A stretch of DNA of 13,840 nucleotides from Pseudomonadota bacterium (lineage in GTDB: Bacteria; Pseudomonadota; Alphaproteobacteria; Caulobacterales; Caulobacteraceae): assembly GCA_023412655.1 (NCBI GenBank), contig JAEYNH010000162.1, positions 1-13,840 on the forward strand. Reading direction: 5' to 3'. The stretch's first letter is position 1. Every line of letters starts with the position of its first letter. Below, in pieces: positions 5,172-13,148 of this stretch. A model generated the notes under the pieces. That model was not told the origin of the DNA. It saw nothing but the letters and a program-made list of their open reading frames with translations, and did not search any database. The position numbers and the translations under genes are program-made.

Positions 5172-6054
5172 ACTTCCGGGTCTCGAGCGCCAGTTCCACC
5201 TCCGTGGCCAGAGCGCCCCCGAAGAACAGGGCGTTCACATTCCACGACAGCCAGATCAGGAAGATCACCACGGTGGCCACTGAGCCGTAGGTGGCGCCGA
5301 GCTGGGCGATCTGTTCGACGTAGAAGCCGAGCGCCCACGAGGCGAAGATACAAAGGGCCGCCGCAGCGATCCCTCCGAGAAGGGACGCTCTCCAATCCAC
5401 CGGTTCGCGCGACATCGCCCAGCGATAGATGAAGGTCATGCCGGCGGTCATGCCGACGCTGCCCCAGGTCCATTCGCTGTAGAGCCACCAGGTTCCACGC
5501 AGCGGCCGCAGGTCGAAGGTCTCGCCCAGGATCCGGAAGCCGAAGAAGACGATGGACAGGGCCCCCAGGCCCGCGAACACCGCAAGCAGCACCGCGAGGG
5601 CCAGGAGGTTGAAGCCGACGAAGCCGCGGGGGTTTTCCTCGTCATGGATGAACGACAGGCCCGCCAGCAGCGCCTTGAAGCCGCGATGGGTGGCATAGCC
5701 GCCGATCAGCAGGGCCACGCCGCTTTGCACCGAGACGGCCTGGAACGGCGCATGACTGAGACGCAGCATCTCGCTCTGGAAGACCAGGCGGGCCGCATCG
5801 GGCATGGTGCGGGCGAGATACTCGCCCTGCTGGGCGGCCTGGGAGGGGTCCGCCACCAGGCTGTAGACCCCCATGAGGATCGCCAGCGCAGGGAAGATCG
5901 CCAGCATGGCGAAGAAGCTGACCCCGCCCGTGTAGAGCATGACGTCCCGCCCCCACAGCCGGGTCAGGGCCTTGCCGAGGACGACCAGGATCGTTCGCGC
6001 CCAATGGACCGGATCCCAGTCGATGGCGCGCAACTGGTCGGGGAGGCTCTTCAT
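5146..6054 (-). CDS. YihY/BrkB family inner-membrane protein
   Basis: A 302-residue integral membrane protein of the YihY/virulence factor BrkB family (some members were once mislabelled RNase BN); no enzymatic role is established. It has about six hydrophobic segments, roughly residues 42-66 (YTGGVSFFAMLAIFPALAIL), 108-122, 147-176, 197-212, 224-245 and 256-282. Family hallmarks are the first-helix GGVSFFAMLAIFPAL, the HRGFKALL motif (123-130) and the final ATYGSVATVVIFLIWLSW with GALATEVELAL. The short charged C-terminus ends in the 3' overlap with the TusA-like gene (26 bases, antisense). ATG 6054 was chosen as the first methionine before the conserved region; there is no strong ribosome site nearby, so a slightly longer protein is possible. 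It is separated from the CaiB gene by a terminator, so it is probably transcribed on its own. Confidence 0.9.
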   Translation of the reverse strand: MKSLPDQLRAIDWDPVHWARTILVVLGKALTRLWGRDVMLYTGGVSFFAMLAIFPALAILMGVYSLVADPSQAAQQGEYLARTMPDAARLVFQSEMLRLSHAPFQAVSVQSGVALLIGGYATHRGFKALLAGLSFIHDEENPRGFVGFNLLALAVLLAVFAGLGALSIVFFGFRILGETFDLRPLRGTWWLYSEWTWGSVGMTAGMTFIYRWAMSREPVDWRASLLGGIAAAALCIFASWALGFYVEQIAQLGATYGSVATVVIFLIWLSWNVNALFFGGALATEVELALETRKSRAWPPGN

Positions 6055-6097
6055 CGCGCGCAGGGTGGTGAAGCCGCTCCTGACTCGCAACCCGCCG

Positions 6098-6138
6098 GCA
6101 AAACATAACGGCCCGCCATCTTGGGAGATGGCGGGCCG
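6098..6138 (-). terminator. Rho-independent terminator after the CaiB gene
   Basis: CGGCCCGCCATCT (6109-6121) and AGATGGCGGGCCG (6126-6138) form a perfect 13-bp stem with a 4-base loop TGGG. Read on the minus strand the stem is followed by TTATGTTTTG, a T-rich run. It lies 116 bases beyond the CaiB stop and 55 bases before the YihY start. The rest of 6055-6254 shows no gene or other structure that I can support. Confidence 0.85.
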
Positions 6139-6254
6139 CCGATGGGCGTGTCGTTCCATCCGGGCCGGCCGCCGCTTCGAGGGACGGGAGAGCGCGACGA
6201 CCGTCCGGAAGCGAAATTGCGGTTTGCTGGCTGAACCCAGTCTGAACGCGTTCT

Positions 6255-7370
6255 TCAGCTTGCGATGGCCGCGATCTCCGCCTGCGAAAGGCCCCAGTCG
6301 GCGAGGGCCGACGCGGTGTCGGCGCCGACCTGCGGCGGCGGGCCCTGGATCTTGCCGGGCGTGGCGGAGAACCTCGGCGCGGGCGCGGGTTGGGTGACGC
6401 CGGCCACTTCGACGAAAGTCTGTCGCGCCTGGTTGTGGGGGTGCTTTGGAGCCTCGTCGAGGTCCAGCACGGGGGCGAAGCAGACGTCCGTGGCGTCCAT
6501 CAGTTCGCACCACTGCGCCTGGGTCTTGGTAGCGATGACGTCGGCGAGCTTGTCACGCAGCGCCGGCCAGGCGGCCTTGTCCATCTGGCGCTGGAAGTCC
6601 GGATCGGCGATGCCCGTCTTCTCCAGCAACAGGGCGTAGAACTGCGGCTCGATGGAGCCAATCGAGACCCACTTGCCGTCCGAGCACTGGTAGGTGTCGT
6701 AGAAGTGCGCCCCGCCGTCGAGCAGGTTCGAGCGCCGCTGCTCGGCCCACATGCCGGCGGCCTTGAAGCCGTAGAACATGGCCATCAGCGAGGCCGCGCC
6801 ATCGCTCATGGCGCAGTCGATCACCTGGCCCTGCCCGCTCTCCCGGGCGTGGATCACCCCGGCCAGCAGCCCGAACGCCAAATAGAGCGCGCCGCCCCCG
6901 AAATCGCCCACCAGATTCAGCGGTGGAACCGGCTTGTCCTCGGTTCCGATGGCGTGCAGGGCGCCGGTGATGGCGATGTAGTTCATGTCGTGCCCGGCCG
7001 CCTGGGCGTACGGCCCCGTCTGACCCCAGCCGGTCATCCGGCCGTACACCAACTTCGGGTTGCGTTTCAGGGCCACGTCCGGTCCCAGCCCCAGGCGTTC
7101 CATGACGCCGGGCCGGAAGCCTTCGAAGACCGCATCGGCCTTTTCCATAAGTTTCAGGCAGGTTTCGACCGCCTCCGGGCTCTTCAGGTCCAGGGCCACC
7201 GAGCGGCGGCCTCGGGCGGTGATGTCGGAGGGCGCCCCGCCGCGCCCGCCCTTGCGGTCGATGCGCACCACGTCCGCGCCGAGATCCGATAGCAGCATCC
7301 CGCAGAACGGCCCCGGTCCGATCCCGGCGAATTCGACGATCTTCAGGCCCGTGAGCGGTCCCTGGCGCAT
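6255..7370 (-). CDS. CaiB/BaiF CoA-transferase family, alpha-methylacyl-CoA racemase-like
   Basis: A 371-residue member of the CaiB/BaiF (family III CoA-transferase) superfamily. It most resembles alpha-methylacyl-CoA racemase, which epimerises 2-methylacyl-CoA thioesters so that beta-oxidation of branched or sterol-derived chains can proceed. The N-terminus has LTGLKIVEFAGIGPGPFCGM and DLGADVVRIDR. The racemase catalytic set is visible at the expected spacing: H127 in AGHDMNY, D156 in LVGDFGGG and E241 in GSIEPQFY, matching His126/Asp156/Glu241 of the mycobacterial enzyme MCR. That enzyme has Glu241 where formyl-CoA-transferase-like members differ. ATG 7370 has GGAGGAAA 3-4 bases upstream. 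It lies 68 bases downstream of the SDR gene on the same strand, so the two are probably co-transcribed, and a terminator follows. An Amacr-like racemase is more likely than a true transferase, but substrate is not proved. Confidence 0.9.
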   Translation of the reverse strand: MRQGPLTGLKIVEFAGIGPGPFCGMLLSDLGADVVRIDRKGGRGGAPSDITARGRRSVALDLKSPEAVETCLKLMEKADAVFEGFRPGVMERLGLGPDVALKRNPKLVYGRMTGWGQTGPYAQAAGHDMNYIAITGALHAIGTEDKPVPPLNLVGDFGGGALYLAFGLLAGVIHARESGQGQVIDCAMSDGAASLMAMFYGFKAAGMWAEQRRSNLLDGGAHFYDTYQCSDGKWVSIGSIEPQFYALLLEKTGIADPDFQRQMDKAAWPALRDKLADVIATKTQAQWCELMDATDVCFAPVLDLDEAPKHPHNQARQTFVEVAGVTQPAPAPRFSATPGKIQGPPPQVGADTASALADWGLSQAEIAAIAS

Positions 7371-7411
7371 GTGTTTCCTCCGAAGTTGCCGGGAGTCATA
7401 GGAATCCTGAC

Positions 7412-7444
7412 GCGCCGTCAGCCAAGCGCGAGGCGCCGTCAGCC
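7412..7444. repeat. 12-bp direct repeat at the SDR/CaiB junction
   Basis: GCGCCGTCAGCC occurs at 7412-7423 and 7433-7444, offset by 21 bases. The second copy spans the SDR stop codon and the first lies in the 68-base gap to the CaiB gene. It looks like a small local duplication; no function is evident. Confidence 0.45.
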
Positions 7445-8203
7445 GCCGCCGGGCAGCGACTGGCCGTCGTCCACGGTGATCAGCGTGCCGGTGATGGCGG
7501 AGGCGGCCGGGCCCACCAGCATGAGGAAGGCGGCGTCGAGGTCCGAGGCTTCCATCAGCCGGCGGCGCGGGAAGCCCTTGAGCTGCTTCTGTCCGCCCTC
7601 GGTGGGCCACCAGGCGGTGTTGATGTCAGTGTCGATATAGCCTGGGCAGAGGGCGTTCACCGCGATGCCGCGCCGCGCCCATTCCCGGGCCAGGCTCTTG
7701 GTCAGCATGGCCACGGCCGCTTTCGAGCCGCAGTAGGCCGACAGGCCGGGCAGCACCGTGTGGCTGGCGATGGAGGCGATGTTGAGGATGCGCCCTTCCA
7801 CACCCGCGGCGATCATACGCCGGGCCGCCTCCACCGCGGCGAAGTAGGTCCCCCGCACGTTCACCGCGAAGGTGTTGTCGAAGTCCTCGATGGAGAGCTC
7901 GAGGGCCAGGCCCTCGCCGCCGACGCCGGCGTTGTTGACCAGGACGTCGATCGGCCCCAGTCGGGCCTGGATCTCGTCCAGCGTCGGGCCGATGGCGTGG
8001 GCGTCGGCCACATCCAGCGGCAGGGCCAGGGCCTTGCCACCACTCCCCGAAAGCTCCGTCGCCAGCGCTTCGATGCGCTCGGTCCGCCGCGCGGTGATGG
8101 CGACGGCTGCGCCTTCCCGGGCCAGCAGGCGGGCGAAGTGGGCGCCGAGTCCGCCGCTGGCGCCGGTGACCACCGCCACCTTGCCTGACAGTTGTCCATT
8201 CAT
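7439..8203 (-). CDS. Short-chain dehydrogenase/reductase (SDR)
   Basis: A 254-residue classical SDR oxidoreductase using NAD(H) or NADP(H). The cofactor motif TGASGGLG spans residues 13-20. An arginine pair (RR, 39-40) after the second strand suggests a possible preference for NADP(H). DV (64-65) and NNAG (90-93) follow. The catalytic set is S144 (NIASIAS), Y157 and K161 (YCGSK). CPGYIDTDI (187-195) is the usual substrate-loop start, and the C-terminus contains the typical GTLITVDDGQSL. ATG 8203 has GGAGGAAA with suitable spacing; a second ATG at 8199 is out of frame. The gene is the first of a probable operon with the Amacr-like racemase, so a 3-hydroxyacyl-CoA or hydroxy-lipid substrate is a reasonable guess. 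SDR sequence alone does not fix the substrate. Confidence 0.93.
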   Translation of the reverse strand: MNGQLSGKVAVVTGASGGLGAHFARLLAREGAAVAITARRTERIEALATELSGSGGKALALPLDVADAHAIGPTLDEIQARLGPIDVLVNNAGVGGEGLALELSIEDFDNTFAVNVRGTYFAAVEAARRMIAAGVEGRILNIASIASHTVLPGLSAYCGSKAAVAMLTKSLAREWARRGIAVNALCPGYIDTDINTAWWPTEGGQKQLKGFPRRRLMEASDLDAAFLMLVGPAASAITGTLITVDDGQSLPGGG

Positions 8204-8218
8204 CCCCAGTTTCCTCCG

Positions 8219-8230
8219 ACGCTTCAGCGT
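8219..8230. promoter_or_regulatory. Small palindrome at the SDR leader, possible operator
   Basis: ACGCT-TC-AGCGT is a perfect 5-bp inverted repeat with a 2-base centre, directly upstream of the SDR ribosome site (GGAGGAAA, 8210-8217 on the minus strand). A bound regulator here could affect transcription or initiation of the SDR/CaiB unit. It is short, so chance is possible. Confidence 0.3.
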
Positions 8231-8268
8231 TTCTGCAACCTTTGCGGGCCTAGTGGTGTGCTTTGGGC

Positions 8269-8283
8269 GCACGCAATTCGTGC
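8269..8283. promoter_or_regulatory. Inverted repeat in the SDR-popA divergent region
   Basis: GCACG-CAATT-CGTGC is a perfect 5-bp inverted repeat around an AT-rich centre, midway between the divergent SDR (8203) and popA (8329) starts. It is a candidate operator or part of a promoter. No convincing popA -35/-10 pair was found in the 125-base gap, which holds no gene. Confidence 0.3.
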
Positions 8284-8328
8284 TTAGGACACGCCATAGG
8301 ATACGGGCGTGGGTTTTGGGATGGGGAA

Positions 8329-9660
8329 ATGGCGTTAGGCGTGCAGGCCCGGGTGTTGATCGCGGCTCGCGACGATTCCGTGGCCGGACCTCTCGCCGAG
8401 GGGCTCGACCAGCTGGGTTGGCGCACCGTCACGGCCCGCCGCATCGCCACCGCCGAAGCCGCCCTCGCTGACCTGCAGATCGAGGCCGCCATCGTTGACG
8501 TGGCGGGCTTTGGCGCGGAGATCGGCGGCCTTGGCGCCCGGCTCAAGGCGGCCTGCGCGCCCCGCCGCATGCCAGTTGTCGCTGTCGGCGCGCCCGACCC
8601 CTTCCTCAACGATCAGGGCTTCGACCTCACCATCGCCGCCCCGCTGCATCCGGCCCAGGCCGCCATGCGGTTGGAGAGCCTCGTGCGCACGGCGATCTCC
8701 GAGGAGGAGTTCGACCTGCGGCTCGACAGCTTCGCCGAGCGCGGTCACACCCTGGAATCGCCTGCCGAGGATGCTACTCCGTTCCGGGTCCTGGCCATCG
8801 GCGAGCCCGCTCCGCAGTTCCTGGCGCTGTCCAATGCCCTGGCGCGCAACGGGGCCCAGGTGACGGGCGCCTTCACGGCCTTCACCGCCTTCGATTTCCT
8901 GCATGAACGGCCGTTCGATGCGGTCGTGCTGTGGGCGGGCGATGGTCCGCAGGAGGCGCTGTCCATCGCCGCCGGGATGCGGCGCAACACCCGACTCTAT
9001 CACACGCCGGCCCTGCTCTACCTGAAGGGCGACGCCACGCTGACCAGCGCCGAGGCCTACCATCGCGGCATCAGCGACGTGGCCACCGCCGAGACCCACG
9101 AAAGCGAGACCGCGCGGCGGGTGGTCGAACTGGCCCGCGCCTTCCGCCGCCAGAAGGCGGTCCGGGACGCGCTGGAGCAGGCCCGCCAATCCGGCCTGAT
9201 GGACGCCGCCACCGGCCTGTTCACCCGCGACCTGTTCGCCGCCCACCTGGTGAGGCTGGCCCGCGCCTCCCGCGCCCGAAACCGGGCGCTCAGCGTGTGC
9301 GTGCTGCGGATGGCGGACCGCCCGGACCTGCGCCTGCCGCGAGCTGGCGGCTGGGTGGCCCGGGCCGTGCCGCAGATCGGCTCGATGATCGGCCGCCTGG
9401 TTCGGGTCGAGGACACCGCTGCGCGCCTAGGCCCCGAGGTGTTCGCCCTCGCCCTCCCCGCCACGCCGCTGGCCGCCGCCCGCGCCGCCGGCGAGCGTAT
9501 CGCCGCGGTCATCGGCTGCACCGCCTTCGAGGCCGGCGAAGGGGCCAAGCCCTTCGTCGTGGAGTTCGACATGGGCGCGGCCGAAGTCACGTCGCCGGAG
9601 AGCGTCGGCCAGGCCCTGGAACAGGCCGCGGCCGCCGCGGGCGGGCGAAGGGCCGGCTAG
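8329..9660 (+). CDS. popA: PopA-type cell-cycle c-di-GMP effector
   Basis: A 443-residue protein with the PleD-like order receiver, receiver, GGDEF. In Caulobacter crescentus PopA binds c-di-GMP and helps bring the RcdA/CtrA proteolysis machinery to the pole so that ClpXP removes CtrA at the G1-S step. Receiver 1 (about 5-122) has the candidate phospho-acceptor D57 (AAIVD), but the conserved lysine of the last strand appears to be A104 (AAPLHP). Receiver 2 (about 152-272) has W202 where the acceptor aspartate should be. The C-terminal GGDEF-like domain (about 286-440) has RVED (R359-D362), an intact RxxD inhibitory site, but GPEVF (368-372) instead of GGDEF/GGEEF, so cyclase activity is not expected. 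This fits PopA as a binder rather than a maker of c-di-GMP. ATG 8329 has GGGGAA just upstream. The stop shares CTAG with convergent mfd. Other degenerate PleD paralogues are the main alternative. Confidence 0.87.
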   Translation: MALGVQARVLIAARDDSVAGPLAEGLDQLGWRTVTARRIATAEAALADLQIEAAIVDVAGFGAEIGGLGARLKAACAPRRMPVVAVGAPDPFLNDQGFDLTIAAPLHPAQAAMRLESLVRTAISEEEFDLRLDSFAERGHTLESPAEDATPFRVLAIGEPAPQFLALSNALARNGAQVTGAFTAFTAFDFLHERPFDAVVLWAGDGPQEALSIAAGMRRNTRLYHTPALLYLKGDATLTSAEAYHRGISDVATAETHESETARRVVELARAFRRQKAVRDALEQARQSGLMDAATGLFTRDLFAAHLVRLARASRARNRALSVCVLRMADRPDLRLPRAGGWVARAVPQIGSMIGRLVRVEDTAARLGPEVFALALPATPLAAARAAGERIAAVIGCTAFEAGEGAKPFVVEFDMGAAEVTSPESVGQALEQAAAAAGGRRAG

Positions 9661-12600
9661 GCCGCCAGCTTCGCCAGTTCGGCCAACACCTTCTCGGCCG
9701 CGCTCAGCCGCTGGAGCGGGGTCTCCCACTCGCCCTTCACCACCACCTTGTGGTCGGGCCGGATCTTCCACGCCACCTGGTTCTTCGCCACGAACTGCAC
9801 CAGCCCCATCGGGTTCGGGAAGTCGTCGTTGCGGAAGGTCACGACGGCGCCCTTCGGCCCCACGTCGATCTTCGAGACGTTGGCCTCCCGACACAGCCCC
9901 TTGATGGCCACGACCTTCAGCAGCTGATCGGCCTCGGCCGGAAGCGGGCCGAAGCGGTCGATAAGCTCGGCGGCCAGCGCCTCACGGTCGTCCGCCTTCT
10001 CGGCGTCCGAGATCCGCCGGTAGATCGCCAGGCGCACGTTGAGGTCGGGGATGTACTCCTCCGGCAGCAGCACCGCGGCCCCGGTGTTGATCTGGGGCGA
10101 CCACCCGCGGTCGTGCGCCAGGCCCTCGGCGCCGGCCAGCGTCTTCAGTTCGTTGACCGCGTCCTCCAGCATCTGCTGGTACAGCTCGACGCCGATCTCG
10201 CGGATGTGCCCTGACTGCTCCTCGCCCAGCAGGTTTCCGCCACCGCGGATGTCCAGGTCGTGGCTGGCCAGCTGGAAGCCCGCCCCCAGGCTGTCCAGCG
10301 ACTGCAGGACCTTCAGCCGCTTCTCGGCCGACAAGGTCAGCTGTTTTTCGGCGGGCGTGGTGAGGTAGGCATAGGCGCGGGCCTTGGACCGACCCACCCG
10401 GCCGCGCAGCTGGTAGAGCTGGGCCAGGCCGAACATGTCGGCCCGGTGGATGATCAGGGTGTTGGCGGTCGGGATGTCGAGGCCGCTCTCCACGATGGTG
10501 GTCGACAGCAGCACGTCGTACTGCCCGTCGTAGAAGGCGCTCATCACCTCCTCGAGCTGGGTCGGGCTCATCTGGCCGTGACCCACCACGAACTTCACCT
10601 CGGGAACCTGCTCGCGCAGGAACTTCTCAAGGTCCGGCAGGTCCTTCAGGCGGGGCGCGACGAAGTAGGCCTGGCCCCCGCGGTACTTCTCGCGCAGCAG
10701 CGCCTCGCGGATGACCACGGGGTCCCACGGCGTGACGTAGGTGCGCACCGCCAAGCGGTCGACCGGCGGGGTGGCGATGATCGACATCTCGCGGATGCCG
10801 CTCAACGACATCTGCAGCGTCCGCGGGATCGGGGTGGCCGTCAGCGTCAGCATGTGCACATCGGCCCGAAGCTCCTTGAGCTTCTCCTTGTGCTTCACAC
10901 CGAAGTGCTGCTCCTCGTCGACGATCACCAGGCCCAGGTCCTTGAAGCTGACCTGCTTGGACAGCACCGCGTGGGTGCCGATGACGATCTCCACCTCGCC
11001 CTTGGCCAGGCCTTCACGGGTCTCGGCGGCTTCCTTGGGCGCGACCAGCCGCGACAGGCTGCGCACCTTCACCGGCCAGCCCTCGAAACGCTCGCTGAAG
11101 GTCTTGTAGTGCTGCCGCGCCAGCAGGGTCGTCGGGGCGACAACCGCCACCTGCTGGCCGCTCATGGCCACCACGAAGGCCGCGCGCAGCGCCACCTCGG
11201 TCTTGCCGAAGCCCACGTCCCCGCAGACCAGCCGGTCCATGGGCTTGCCGCCGGCCAGATCCTCCAGCACGTCGCCGATGGCGGCCAGCTGGTCGTCCGT
11301 CTCCTCATAGGGGAAGCGGGCGCAGAACTCGTCGAACACGCCCTGCGGCGGCTCGACGGCGTCGGTCTTCTTGGTGGCCCGTTCGGCGGCGATGCGGATG
11401 AGGCCGTCGGCCATAGCCCGCAGCCGCTCCTTGGCCTTGGCCTTGCGGGCCTGCCACGCCGCCCCGCCCAGCCGATCCAGCTGGACGTTCTCGCCATCCG
11501 CCCCATAGCGGGTCAGAAGGTCGATGTTCTCGACCGGCAGATAGAGCTTGGCCTCGCCGCCGTACTGCAGCTCGAGCGTGTCGTGCGGCGCGCCCTGCAC
11601 ATCGAGGGTCTTCAGACCTTCGTAGCGGCCGATCCCGTGGTCGATGTGCACCACGAGGTCGCCCGTGGTCAGGGCCGAGGCTTCAGCCAGGAAGTTGGCC
11701 GCCCGGCGCCGCTTGCGCGGCCTCGCCAGCCGGTCGCCCAGGATGTCGGTCTCGGAGATGACCGCCAGGCTGTCGGTCTCGAAGCCATGATCCAGCGGCA
11801 GCACCACCCGCTGGGGCTTCTTGGGGTCCGCCGCCTTGGCCTGCCCCCAATAGGCGGCCAGCGGCAGGCTCTTCAGCCCGTGATCGGCCAGCATGTGGCC
11901 CAGTCGGTCGGACGAACCATCCGACCAGGAGGCGAACAGCACGCGCTTGCCGTCGGCCGAGAGCTTCTTGGCGTGGTCGACGGTGGCCTCGAACAGGTTG
12001 ACGCTGTCCAGCTTGCGCTCCGGGCCGAAATCCCGGCCCTGGCGCGCGCCCATGTCGATGACCGCTTCGCCGTCGGCCTCCTGGAAGGCGGAGAACCGCC
12101 GCGTCGGCCGTTTGGCGAGAAGCGTCGACCACTCGTCCCTGTCCAGGTAGAGCCGGGTGGGCTCCAGCGGGTGGTAGTGGACCTTGCGTTCGGTCGCCGT
12201 GCGGCTCTCGTAGGCGTCGGCGATCATCTCCAGCCGCTCGTCGCGGGCGTCCCGCGAGAGGTGGTCCAGCGCCACCAGGGCGTCCTTCGGCAGGTAGTCG
12301 AGAAGGGTCGCCAGATCGCCGTAGAACAGCGGCAGGTAGTGCTCCATGCCGGCCCGTCGGCCGCCTTCCGAGATCGCCGCGTACAGAGGGTCGTCTCCCG
12401 GCGCGCCGAACGATTCCAGATAGCCGGTGCGGAACCGGCTGATGGCGTCGGCGTCCAGCAGGGCTTCGCTGACCGGCAGCAGGCTGACGTCCTTCAGCTG
12501 CTTCGTCGATCGCTGGGTCTCGGGATCGAAGGCCCGGATGCTCTCCAGGGTGTCGCCGAACAGGTCCAGGCGCACCGGCTCGTCCGCAGTCGGCGGGAAG

Positions 12601-13148
12601 ACGTCGATCACGCCGCCGCGGATGGCGAACTCACCCTTGTCCGACACGGTCGATGCCCGGGCATAGCCGTTGACCGCGAAATAGCGTTCCAGGTCGGCGA
12701 TCTCGACCGAATTGCCGACCTTGGCGGAATAGCTCGCCCGCTTGACGAACTTCACCGGCGGCACGCGCTGCAGCAGCGCCGGAACGGTGGTCACCAGCAG
12801 CGTCGGCTTCTTCTCGTCCAGGCCCGCCGCCAGCTGGGAAAGCGTCGCCATCCGCTGCGCCGCCACGCCCGGCGATGGCCCGATCCGGTCGTATGGCAGG
12901 CAGTCCCACGCCGGGAAGGTCAGAACCTCGACGTTCTCGGCGAAGAACCGGAAGGCGTCGACGAACGCTGACAGCCGGGCCCCGTCACGGGCCACGAACA
13001 CGGACAGCCCCTTCCGCGCCTTGACCACATCGGCCATCACCAGGGCGTCGAAGCCCTCGGGCGCGCCGACCAGGTCCAGGCGGCCCGGATCGTCGGCCAC
13101 CCGGCGCATCTGGGCGGCGCTCACCGGCCGCGATCCGTCAGCTGCCAC
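9657..13148 (-). CDS. mfd: Transcription-repair coupling factor Mfd
   Basis: A 1163-residue Mfd, close to the length of the E. coli protein (1148). Mfd is an ATP-driven DNA translocase that removes RNA polymerase stalled at lesions and recruits UvrA/UvrB. The N-terminal UvrB-like region covers about 1-370. The RNA-polymerase-interacting CarD-like domain begins TGDLVVHIDHGIGRYEGL (from 495) and runs to VENIDLLTRYG near 560. The superfamily II helicase core has Walker A GDVGFGKT (643-650, with K649), DEEQ (744-747), the TATPIPRTL motif and motif VI QLRGRVGR (913-920). The C-terminal TRCF domain with ELYQQMLEDAVNELK lies near 1010-1110. The start is GTG 13148 with AAGGGGA upstream; it overlaps the end of sdhE by 11 bases, so the two genes are co-transcribed and probably coupled. 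Its stop shares CTAG with popA. No frameshift or missing motif is seen. Confidence 0.97.
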   Translation of the reverse strand: MAADGSRPVSAAQMRRVADDPGRLDLVGAPEGFDALVMADVVKARKGLSVFVARDGARLSAFVDAFRFFAENVEVLTFPAWDCLPYDRIGPSPGVAAQRMATLSQLAAGLDEKKPTLLVTTVPALLQRVPPVKFVKRASYSAKVGNSVEIADLERYFAVNGYARASTVSDKGEFAIRGGVIDVFPPTADEPVRLDLFGDTLESIRAFDPETQRSTKQLKDVSLLPVSEALLDADAISRFRTGYLESFGAPGDDPLYAAISEGGRRAGMEHYLPLFYGDLATLLDYLPKDALVALDHLSRDARDERLEMIADAYESRTATERKVHYHPLEPTRLYLDRDEWSTLLAKRPTRRFSAFQEADGEAVIDMGARQGRDFGPERKLDSVNLFEATVDHAKKLSADGKRVLFASWSDGSSDRLGHMLADHGLKSLPLAAYWGQAKAADPKKPQRVVLPLDHGFETDSLAVISETDILGDRLARPRKRRRAANFLAEASALTTGDLVVHIDHGIGRYEGLKTLDVQGAPHDTLELQYGGEAKLYLPVENIDLLTRYGADGENVQLDRLGGAAWQARKAKAKERLRAMADGLIRIAAERATKKTDAVEPPQGVFDEFCARFPYEETDDQLAAIGDVLEDLAGGKPMDRLVCGDVGFGKTEVALRAAFVVAMSGQQVAVVAPTTLLARQHYKTFSERFEGWPVKVRSLSRLVAPKEAAETREGLAKGEVEIVIGTHAVLSKQVSFKDLGLVIVDEEQHFGVKHKEKLKELRADVHMLTLTATPIPRTLQMSLSGIREMSIIATPPVDRLAVRTYVTPWDPVVIREALLREKYRGGQAYFVAPRLKDLPDLEKFLREQVPEVKFVVGHGQMSPTQLEEVMSAFYDGQYDVLLSTTIVESGLDIPTANTLIIHRADMFGLAQLYQLRGRVGRSKARAYAYLTTPAEKQLTLSAEKRLKVLQSLDSLGAGFQLASHDLDIRGGGNLLGEEQSGHIREIGVELYQQMLEDAVNELKTLAGAEGLAHDRGWSPQINTGAAVLLPEEYIPDLNVRLAIYRRISDAEKADDREALAAELIDRFGPLPAEADQLLKVVAIKGLCREANVSKIDVGPKGAVVTFRNDDFPNPMGLVQFVAKNQVAWKIRPDHKVVVKGEWETPLQRLSAAEKVLAELAKLAA

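Noticed and set aside
6055..6513. N-terminal extension of the YihY gene
   Set aside because: It would run through the rho-independent terminator and the end of the CaiB gene, and it lacks family similarity.
8250..8300. Defined sigma promoter for popA
   Set aside because: No -35/-10 pair with a reasonable match and spacing could be fixed in this gap.
10260..12971. Long open frame (about 900 codons) antisense to mfd
   Set aside because: It is a codon-position shadow of the GC-rich mfd gene: low-complexity, rich in Arg, Gln, His, Leu and Gly, with no domain that I recognise, while the opposite strand has every Mfd motif.
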